Source: JAPXSY01 sp033812795 (GTDB lineage Bacteria; Verrucomicrobiota; Kiritimatiellia; RFP12; UBA1067). From it: a stretch of 6,745 nucleotides of DNA. Below the pieces are notes generated by a model. It did not search any database, was not told where the DNA came from, and was given only the letters and a program-made list of their open reading frames with translations. The stretch lies in the NCBI GenBank assembly GCA_033812795.1, contig JAPXSY010000116.1, positions 1 through 6,745 on the forward strand, in the 5' to 3' direction. This document shows positions 1 through 5,176 of the stretch, piece after piece. How positions within the stretch are numbered: the stretch's first letter is position 1; each line of letters begins with the position of its first letter. The position numbers and the translations under genes are program-made.

Positions 1-88
1 CGTCCCCGCCCGCCGGCGAAACGTCTGCTGGTCTCCCGGCGGTCTGACTCGCGCCAGCATGTGCGGGCGGGGACGCCCGCGCTCCCGA
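1..88. repeat. GC-rich palindromic repeat element inside priA (left part cut off)
   Basis: The 13 bases at 1-13 (CGTCCCCGCCCGC) recur as their exact reverse complement at 63-75. A second inner pair, TGCTGG at 26-31 and CCAGCA at 54-59, nests inside at matching orientation. The right arm also contains its own small stem, GCGGGC (63-68) with GCCCGC (75-80), and continues GCTCCC to about 86. The whole looks like a REP-like or miniature mobile palindrome whose left arm begins outside the window. It lies in the priA reading frame and keeps it open. The element boundaries and multi-copy status are inferred. Confidence 0.65.
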
Positions 89-793
89 CTCGGGGTGGAC
101 CCCCGCATCAACCGCCGCGATGATCAACTTAAGGGCGGAGGCTTGTTCGGGCATGAGTGCCAAGGGGCGGGTCGGCAGCACCTTGCGGTTGGCGAGAGGA
201 TCGCGACGCACGGCGCGGCGCTCGATCACCGCCGCGCCCTTCGCGGCCAGAGCGCGGAGCGTCTGCGGGGCGCAGGCGAACTCGCGGGTCAGACTGTGGA
301 GCCAGCCGCCATCCACACGGCGCAGGTTTTCCAGCAGTTCGTTTTGGCGTGAAGTCAGCGCGAACTCCCCCGGGCAGGGCGTGACATAGAAGCGCTCCTT
401 GACCTTGATATCGCGGTTGCGCACCGCAGCGGGCACCATGCAGCGCAGAGCCGCCTCGAACGGCGAACAGGTATAATCCGCCATCCAGCGCGCGAGCGCG
501 ATCAGCGTTGGGGAGAGGAACGGCACGTCATCCTCGATAGCGAGGATCGGGCGCAGCCGCCGGGTGCGGATTCCATCGGTCTTGTCAGACCCGCCGGACA
601 AACTGAAGAGTTCGGGAGGTCCGGGTTTCAACGAGGTGTCCTCCGCGATCTCCACGACATAGGCGTCCAGCGTACGCTTGCCGAAGGGCACACGCACACG
701 CTGTCCCGGCCGGAGGCGCGGCGCAAGCGCGTCCGGAACGGCGTAATCGAAGAGCCGGTCCGCCGAAATCTCTGTGGCCACACGCGCGAGCAT
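1..793 (-). CDS. priA: Primosomal protein N' (replication restart helicase PriA), N-terminal part, cut by window edge
   Basis: PriA is a superfamily 2 DNA helicase that recognises stalled or collapsed replication forks and starts primosome reassembly. The visible 264 codons read without a stop to the left edge. They begin MLARVATEISADRLFDYAVP and continue into RPGQRVRVPFGKR (about residues 28-40), the hallmark of the PriA 3'-end DNA-binding domain. A winged-helix-like region follows (about 120-205, containing LTSRQNELLENLRR), and then LMPEQASAL (213-221), which opens the helicase core. The Walker A motif (family GVTGSGKTEVY), the DEEH box and the zinc-binding cysteines lie beyond the window. 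The ATG at 793 gives the standard N-terminus; the weak GGGAAG about eight bases upstream is the only SD-like match. Oddity: residues 232-264 are Ala/Gly/Pro/Arg-rich, unlike the family, and are encoded by a palindromic repeat. Identity is confident; integrity of the rest of the gene cannot be seen. Confidence 0.93.
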   Translation of the reverse strand, partial: MLARVATEISADRLFDYAVPDALAPRLRPGQRVRVPFGKRTLDAYVVEIAEDTSLKPGPPELFSLSGGSDKTDGIRTRRLRPILAIEDDVPFLSPTLIALARWMADYTCSPFEAALRCMVPAAVRNRDIKVKERFYVTPCPGEFALTSRQNELLENLRRVDGGWLHSLTREFACAPQTLRALAAKGAAVIERRAVRRDPLANRKVLPTRPLALMPEQASALKLIIAAVDAGVHPESGARASPPAHAGASQTAGRPADVSPAGGD

Positions 794-810
794 CCGTGGT
801 CTTCCCGTGA

Positions 811-848
811 TCAAAAAAGAGGGGAGCGGCTTGCCGCTCCCCCTTTTT
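811..848 (-). terminator. Rho-independent terminator of the pilin-like gene
   Basis: A perfect 9-bp GC-rich stem (GGGGAGCGG at 821-829 with CCGCTCCCC at 834-842) encloses a CTTG loop on the plus strand. Read leftwards it is followed by TCTTTTTT (819-812), a classic U-tail, and starts 33 bases after the pilin-like stop codon. On the plus strand a T5 run (844-848) also follows the stem, so it could work in both directions, but no rightward gene enters it. The next leftward start codon, that of priA, comes only 17 bases past the distal end. Confidence 0.88.
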
Positions 849-874
849 CCTTTCCATGACAAAACGCGTAAACC

Positions 875-1636
875 TCAGCCTCCGGGGGTCACAGAGGTTT
901 TCGGCGTCAGATACTTGAGCTGCTGGGCGTCCTGCTGCAGCGTGGTGTCGAACTGCTGGTTATTGTAGATCACGCGCATCTCGCGGTACTTGCCGCGGCC
1001 CTTCAAGATCGCGCCACCCTTGCGGACCATGACGAAGCCTTTGTTGGAGAAGGGTTTCGGATCTGAGGAAGAGAAGTTCAACTTCGTGTTGGCCTTGTTG
1101 TCGTTGTACTTGGCGGCCAGTGAGCTGGCGTCGATGTTCCGCGTGACGAGAATGGGGATGACGTCCTCCATCTCGTCGCGCAAATTGCAGGCGATGGTCC
1201 ACATGTTGTACTCTTCGGAGAGGTTACGCTTGCCGCAGGAGGGGATGCCGGCGCCAGCCAGTTTCGAGTAATCGAACCCCTCGGCCACGGGACTCCAGTC
1301 CGTCGTGCCGGCATTCTCTTCGTCGTACAGGTAGGCGAAATACTTGGTGCTGTCCGTGGAAGCCGTTTGGCGGTCCTGATCGTCCTGGGAGAGCGTGCCG
1401 GTGGCCTTGGACATCTCGTCCGGCCATACATTGCCAAGACCGAGCGGCTCGCGCTCCATGTTGGCCGAGGTGATCGCCACGAAGATGTCCTTGCCGCGCG
1501 TGCCGACCGCCGCCATGTTGGCGGCCATCACCGCGTTGCCGATCGCCGGGAAGAGCGCCGCGGAGAGGATGCCGAGGATGCCGATCACGACCAGCAACTC
1601 GACGAGGGTGAAACCGTCTTTTTGATGTCTTGTCAT
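875..1636 (-). CDS. Prepilin-type N-terminal cleavage/methylation domain protein (type II secretion/type IV pilus pseudopilin-like)
   Basis: This 253-residue protein is probably processed by prepilin peptidase and assembled into, or associated with, a type II secretion pseudopilus or type IV pilus at the inner membrane. It has a short basic leader (MTRHQKDG), cleavage predicted between G8 and F9, the invariant Glu at mature position 5 (E13), and a hydrophobic helix over about residues 9-32. The globular part is long for a pseudopilin and contains C134 and C150, possibly a disulfide, and a conserved-looking VTRNID stretch at 164-169. This large form resembles pilin-like proteins that are numerous in Lentisphaerota/Kiritimatiellota genomes (from memory of the group). 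The start at 1636 has a good SD (AAGGAG, 1649-1644) seven bases upstream. No pilus motor, platform or peptidase gene is nearby, so it stands alone, with its own candidate promoter and a strong terminator. Exact role and substrate are unknown. Confidence 0.88.
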   Translation of the reverse strand: MTRHQKDGFTLVELLVVIGILGILSAALFPAIGNAVMAANMAAVGTRGKDIFVAITSANMEREPLGLGNVWPDEMSKATGTLSQDDQDRQTASTDSTKYFAYLYDEENAGTTDWSPVAEGFDYSKLAGAGIPSCGKRNLSEEYNMWTIACNLRDEMEDVIPILVTRNIDASSLAAKYNDNKANTKLNFSSSDPKPFSNKGFVMVRKGGAILKGRGKYREMRVIYNNQQFDTTLQQDAQQLKYLTPKTSVTPGG

Positions 1637-1695
1637 TTCATGTCTCCTTCATGCAGGCCGGTCCGCGGACTGCCTTGTCTCTGTTGTATAACGCC

Positions 1696-1725
1696 ATTGT
1701 GCCACCAGAAGGGGGGACACGTCAA
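1696..1725 (-). promoter_or_regulatory. Candidate sigma-70-type promoter of the pilin-like gene
   Basis: On the minus strand a -35 box TTGACG (1725-1720, five of six consensus bases) is followed after 18 bases by CACAAT (1701-1696, four of six). This predicts a leader of roughly 50 bases before the ATG at 1636. It is the best match in the 163-bp gap between the Spy-like gene and this gene. No experimental support can be drawn from the sequence. Confidence 0.45.
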
Positions 1726-1799
1726 GCGCGTGTTTGGGGGATGGTGTTTTTATTTTCCGCCAACACGCCCTCGTCCCTTGTCATGATGCCGGAGCCGGG

Positions 1800-2315
1800 T
1801 CAGGGGGCGCGCTCGCGCGCCGCGCGTTCGGCCGCGCGCTGGGCCATCCGCCGACGCGCCTCGGCCGCGATCAGCTCGCGAGCCTTTTTCCGTTGTTCGG
1901 CGGTCAGGCGGTCGCGGATCACCACCAACTGCCGGGTGGCGAGTTTGGCCTGTTCGGTACGGTGCCGCCCGATGCGCTCGATGATGGCCATGATCTCGTC
2001 CACGCTTGCGCCGGGTTCCGACAGCACGTTCCGGGCCAGCTCCCCCTGGCGGAGCGCCTCGCGGTTGATCGTCTCCTCCAGCCGTTGGGCCTGGGCTTGG
2101 ATCTCCTCCAGTTCGGCTTTGAGCTGTTCAGCCTGAGCGCCCCGTAACCCCACTTGTTCCATGAACTCAGGGGTCAGAACGTGTTTTCCGACCCAATTGC
2201 TGCGGTTGATGGTCCGGGGCGGGCGCGGGCGCCCGGCTCCCGGGGGCGGTTGCGCCTGAACCCAACCCGCAACCCACACCAAGGCGATCAATCCGACCCG
2301 TATACTCCGTTTCAT
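1800..2315 (-). CDS. Exported Spy/CpxP-like (LTXXQ motif) periplasmic protein
   Basis: This 171-residue protein has a signal peptide: basic MKRSIR, a hydrophobic core to about residue 19, and likely cleavage after VQA (residue 21). A proline/arginine linker (23-34) follows, then mostly charged, heptad-like helix from about 45 to the end. Two motifs with the spacing of the Spy/CpxP/CnrX-type fold are visible: GLRGAQAEQL (56-65) and RLTAEQRKKA (136-145), the second matching LTXXQ well. Members of this superfamily act in the periplasm as ATP-independent chaperones or as inhibitors/sensors in envelope or metal stress. No two-component or sigma-factor gene is adjacent, so the partner is unknown. 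The tail (147-171) is Arg/Ala-rich. The ATG at 2315 is preceded by AAGGG five bases upstream and by a stem-loop. A generic coiled-coil exported protein is the alternative. Confidence 0.7.
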   Translation of the reverse strand: MKRSIRVGLIALVWVAGWVQAQPPPGAGRPRPPRTINRSNWVGKHVLTPEFMEQVGLRGAQAEQLKAELEEIQAQAQRLEETINREALRQGELARNVLSEPGASVDEIMAIIERIGRHRTEQAKLATRQLVVIRDRLTAEQRKKARELIAAEARRRMAQRAAERAARERAP

Positions 2316-2326
2316 GCCTACCCTTT

Positions 2327-2354
2327 CCTGTGAGAAACAGGCAACCTGTTTCTC
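2327..2354 (-). promoter_or_regulatory. Leader stem-loop with overlapping alternative pairing upstream of the Spy-like gene
   Basis: GAGAAACAGG (2332-2341) and CCTGTTTCTC (2345-2354) form a perfect 10-bp inverted repeat with a 3-base loop, ending 16 bases before the ATG. A second, overlapping inverted repeat, CCTGT (2327-2331) with ACAGG (2337-2341), uses the same central arm and touches the purine-rich ribosome-binding stretch. The two pairings exclude each other. There is no T-run, so it is not a standard terminator. It could be an operator or a leader RNA element; function is inferred only from position. Confidence 0.45.
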
Positions 2355-2425
2355 GTCGCAACGTTACCACGAGAATGAAGGGACTAACGTCCCGCCGGAT
2401 GATTTATTGCCGCATCCGTTTTCAC

Positions 2426-2442
2426 CCGGAGCGGTGCTCCGG
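2426..2442 (-). terminator. Hairpin downstream of mutS, possible weak terminator
   Basis: CCGGAGC (2426-2432) and GCTCCGG (2436-2442) pair perfectly over 7 bp around a GGT loop, 59 bases past the mutS stop codon. In the leftward direction no U-tail follows, so it would be a poor intrinsic terminator. It also sits directly downstream of a candidate -10 box for the next gene, so an operator-like role is possible. Confidence 0.3.
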
Positions 2443-2470
2443 ATAGTCGGCTTTCTTCCTTCTCCGTCAA
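2443..2470 (-). promoter_or_regulatory. Weak candidate promoter for the Spy-like gene
   Basis: On the minus strand TTGACG (2470-2465, five of six consensus bases) is followed after 16 bases by GACTAT (2448-2443, three of six). It lies in the 186-bp gap between the mutS stop and the Spy-like start. The -35 box matches those proposed for the neighbouring leftward genes, but the -10 box is poor, so transcription from mutS read-through is equally possible. Confidence 0.28.
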
Positions 2471-2501
2471 GCCCGGTCTTTGGCGTGTCGCGTTCTCTCC
2501 C

Positions 2502-5003
2502 TCAGAGGTCGAACAGCGTGAGCTGGCCCGGGATGTCGTCATCGTTCCGGCGTCGACTCCGGCGGGCGAGTTTGGGGAGGCCAGACTCCAGTTCGCCTTC
2601 TTCCAGATTCGCGAGGATCTCACGTGAACGGTCGATCACCTCATCCGGCATGCCCGCCAGCCGCGCCACATGGATCCCGTAACTTTTGTCAGCCGTGCCG
2701 GGAGCGATACGCCGCAGAAAAACCACGGTGTCGCCGTGCTCCCGCACTTGCACGGTGTAATTTTTCACGCCGCTCAGGGTCAGCGCCAGATCGGTCAGCT
2801 CGTGGTAGTGCGTGGCGAACAGGGTTTTGGCCTTCACACGCGGCGTGTTGTGCAGGTACTCCGCCACGGCCCAAGCGATGCTGATGCCGTCGAAGGTGCT
2901 GGTGCCGCGGCCGATCTCGTCCAGAACGATCAGGCTGCGCTTCGTGGCATTGTTAAGGATGTTGGCGGCTTCCTGCATCTCCACCATGAAGGTGCTCCGG
3001 CCGCGCGCCAGATCGTCTCCGGCGCCCACGCGCGTGAAGACGCGGTCGAGAAGACCGATACGCGCTTCGCGCGCGGGGACGAAGGACCCCGTGTGCGCCA
3101 GGATCGCGATCAGCGCCACCTGCCGGATGTAGGTGGATTTGCCCGCCATGTTCGGCCCGGTAATCAACATGATCTGGTTGCGGTGGCCGTCGAGCCGCGT
3201 GTCGTTGGGCACGAACGGCCCGGCGTCGGGAAGTTGTTCCACCACCGGATGGCGTCCGTCGCGGATTTCCAGCGTGTCGTCCTCTGTAATTTCGGGCCGG
3301 ACATATCCGAGCGCAAGGGCGCGGTCGGCGAAAACGGCCAGCACATCCAGATGCGCCAGGGCGTCGGCGGTCTCCTGAATCGCGGCGGTCTGCTCCACCG
3401 CTTGTTCGCGGATGCCGCAGAACAACTCGAACTCCAGCGCTGTGGCGCGGTCCTGCGCGCCGAAGATCTTCTGCTCGTAGGTCTTGAGTTCGGGTGTGAT
3501 GAACCGCTCCGCGTTGACCAGCGTCTGGCGTCGCTGATATTCGGGCGGCACCGCGCCGGCCTGTCCTTTGGACACCTCGATGTAGAAGCCAAACACCTTG
3601 TTGTGCCGCACCTTGAGGGTTTTGATTCCGGTCCGCTCCTGCTCCGAGGCCTGGTATGCGGCAAGCCAGGCGTGCCCCTCTGTGGCGAGGGCGCGCAGCT
3701 CGTCGAGTTCCGCGTGATACCCCGCTCGGATGATGCCGCCATCCTTCAGCCCCGCGGCGGGTGTCTCTGCGATCGCCGCTGTGATGAGGCCGACCAGTTC
3801 CGGCAGGGCGTGGAGGCGCTCAGCCAGCTCTGCCAGCAGCGGATCGCCTGCGGCCGCCACCCGTTCGCGCAGACCGGGCACGGGATGCAGGGAGAGGGCC
3901 AGCGCGTTGAGATCCCGCGCGTTGCCGTGCCCGGCACCGAGACGAGCGATCAGCCGTTCGAGATCCCGCACCGTGCCGAGGCTTTCGCGCAGCTCGTTCA
4001 GCAGCGTACGCTGTTTTGTGAGGCGGTCCACTGCATCCAGCCGACAGCGGATCGCCTCTGCCTGACGCAGCGGCCGCGTGAGCCAGGCGCGTAACATCCG
4101 TGCGCCCATCGGGGTCCGGGTGTGGTCCAGCACGCCCAGCAGGGTCGCCTGCGGACTCTGGCCGCGCGGCGGAATCAAGTCGAGATTCAGGCAGGTGTTC
4201 TCGTCCAAGGTCAAAAACTCGTGTGCGCGGCGTACGCGCAACGTGCGGATGTGCCCCACGGGATGGCGCAGCTCCTCATGCACGTAGTGCAGCAGCGCGC
4301 CGACGGGGCAGACCTGCGCTGCACGGCCATCGCATCCGTACCCCTCGAGCGAGTGAACCCCGAAGTGGCGAAGCAGCCGGTCGTACGCACAGTCGTATTC
4401 GAGCAGCCAATCGTCAATCTCGGTGACCATACCCGGCGCATCCGGCGCAAGAAGAGCGGCCAGACGCGGATCGTTGCGCTGATCGCGGCCGACCAGGCAC
4501 TCGCTCGGCGCGGCGCGGTTGAGTTGCTCGGCCAGCACGGCGGCGTCCGGCGCTTCCTCGACCGTGAGCGCGCCGGTCGAGAGATCCAGCAACGCGAGGC
4601 CGAGCCCCTTGCCCGCGTAGACCGCGGCCAGGTAATTGTTGCGCGCGGCATCCAGAATCTCGTCCTCGGTCACCGTGCCGGGGGTGACCACGCGCGTGAC
4701 CTCGCGCCGCACGATACCCTTGGCTTGGGCGGGATCCTCCATCTGATCACAGATCGCGGCCTTGCGCCCAGCGCGGATCAGCTTGGCGAGATATGCGTCG
4801 AGCGCATGGTGGGGCACCCCGCACATGGGTATGCCGGTGCGCCGGGTGAGTGCCACACCGAGAATCGGCGCGGCCTCGCGCGCGTCCTCAAAAAACATCT
4901 CGTAGAAATCCCCGAGGCGGAACAAGAGCAGCACATCCTGCGGCAGTTCCGCTTTGATTCTGCGGTACTGCCGCATCATCGGGGTCAATTTGTCACCAGC
5001 CAT
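2502..5003 (-). CDS. mutS: DNA mismatch repair protein MutS
   Basis: MutS binds mismatches and small loops in new DNA and, as an ATP-driven sliding clamp, calls in MutL. With the start at 5003 it has 833 residues, near the 853 of E. coli. In order: mismatch-binding domain with GDFYEMF (31-37; intercalating Phe33 and Glu35 of the Phe-X-Glu motif), connector, lever/clamp helices with the conserved HNKVFGFYIEVSK stretch (467-479), and the ATPase with Walker A GPNMAGKST (616-624), Walker B VLDEIGRGTSTFDG (693-706), ATHYHEL (730-736) and the helix-turn-helix region KSYGIHVARLAGMP (773-786). The extreme C-terminus, QLTLF (827-831), fits the beta-clamp-binding consensus. The open frame extends to a GTG at 5033 and an ATG at 5030, but 5003 is preferred: GAGGAG stands ten bases upstream and MAGDKLTPMMRQY is the usual N-terminus. 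All key residues are present, so it should be active. No mutL is adjacent. Confidence 0.98.
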   Translation of the reverse strand: MAGDKLTPMMRQYRRIKAELPQDVLLLFRLGDFYEMFFEDAREAAPILGVALTRRTGIPMCGVPHHALDAYLAKLIRAGRKAAICDQMEDPAQAKGIVRREVTRVVTPGTVTEDEILDAARNNYLAAVYAGKGLGLALLDLSTGALTVEEAPDAAVLAEQLNRAAPSECLVGRDQRNDPRLAALLAPDAPGMVTEIDDWLLEYDCAYDRLLRHFGVHSLEGYGCDGRAAQVCPVGALLHYVHEELRHPVGHIRTLRVRRAHEFLTLDENTCLNLDLIPPRGQSPQATLLGVLDHTRTPMGARMLRAWLTRPLRQAEAIRCRLDAVDRLTKQRTLLNELRESLGTVRDLERLIARLGAGHGNARDLNALALSLHPVPGLRERVAAAGDPLLAELAERLHALPELVGLITAAIAETPAAGLKDGGIIRAGYHAELDELRALATEGHAWLAAYQASEQERTGIKTLKVRHNKVFGFYIEVSKGQAGAVPPEYQRRQTLVNAERFITPELKTYEQKIFGAQDRATALEFELFCGIREQAVEQTAAIQETADALAHLDVLAVFADRALALGYVRPEITEDDTLEIRDGRHPVVEQLPDAGPFVPNDTRLDGHRNQIMLITGPNMAGKSTYIRQVALIAILAHTGSFVPAREARIGLLDRVFTRVGAGDDLARGRSTFMVEMQEAANILNNATKRSLIVLDEIGRGTSTFDGISIAWAVAEYLHNTPRVKAKTLFATHYHELTDLALTLSGVKNYTVQVREHGDTVVFLRRIAPGTADKSYGIHVARLAGMPDEVIDRSREILANLEEGELESGLPKLARRSRRRNDDDIPGQLTLFDL

Positions 5004-5036
5004 GTGAATCCCACTCCTCACCTTCTGCATCACACA

Positions 5037-5050
5037 TGTGAAAAACAGGC
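5037..5050 (-). promoter_or_regulatory. Motif in the mutS leader shared with the Spy-like gene leader
   Basis: The minus-strand 14-mer GCCTGTTTTTCACA lies 33 bases upstream of the preferred mutS ATG. It differs by a single base from GCCTGTTTCTCACA at 2342-2329, upstream of the Spy-like gene and in the same orientation. Next to it is a short inverted repeat, TCACA (5030-5034) with TGTGA (5037-5041), whose centre contains the palindrome CACATGTG (5033-5040). It may be a regulator site or coincidence. Confidence 0.3.
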
Positions 5051-5058
5051 TTGAGGGA

Positions 5059-5087
5059 AGTTTCGCAAGTTACATTCTGCCCGTCAA
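5059..5087 (-). promoter_or_regulatory. Candidate promoter for mutS
   Basis: On the minus strand TTGACG (5087-5082) is followed after 17 bases by GAAACT (5064-5059, three of six consensus bases). It lies upstream of the leader motif and predicts a leader of about 50 bases to the ATG at 5003. The -35 box and spacing are good and the -10 box is weak. Confidence 0.35.
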
Positions 5088-5117
5088 CACCGGAAGGGCG
5101 GGACCGGCTTGGCGGGA

Positions 5118-5146
5118 TTGACAGGCAGGGCGGGATAGGCGATGAT
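5118..5146 (+). promoter_or_regulatory. Candidate sigma-70 promoter of the GntP-family symporter gene
   Basis: A perfect -35 box TTGACA (5118-5123) is followed after the optimal 17 bases by GATGAT (5141-5146, four of six consensus bases), predicting a start about 25 bases before the ATG at 5177. Copies of GGCGGGA at 5097, 5111 and 5129 flank or overlap the -35 box and could be a regulator site, although their spacing is irregular (14 and 18 bases). Confidence 0.55.
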
Positions 5147-5176
5147 CCTTGAAGACGATAAAGGAAACACGTTCAG

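Noticed and set aside
59..389. Overlapping plus-strand open frames at the left end
   Set aside because: They lie opposite the priA reading frame, which carries clear PriA signatures, and lack recognisable features.
1727..1768. Inverted GCGTGTT/AACACGC pair in the gap between the Spy-like and pilin-like genes as a terminator
   Set aside because: The arms are about 28 bases apart and no T-run follows in the leftward direction, so a terminator call is not supported.
1367..2147. Plus-strand open frames spanning the pilin-like and Spy-like genes
   Set aside because: They bridge an intergenic gap and run antisense to genes with good starts and recognisable domains.
5004..5033. Upstream GTG (5033) and ATG (5030) as mutS starts
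   Set aside because: No SD precedes them and they add ten residues absent from typical MutS N-termini; the ATG at 5003 has a GAGGAG upstream and the usual start.
2670..5054. Two long plus-strand open frames (2670-4094, 474 codons; 4122-5054, 310 codons) opposite mutS
   Set aside because: They are antisense to a fully conserved MutS, have His/Arg/Gln-rich translations with no family resemblance, and arise from GC-rich third-position bias.
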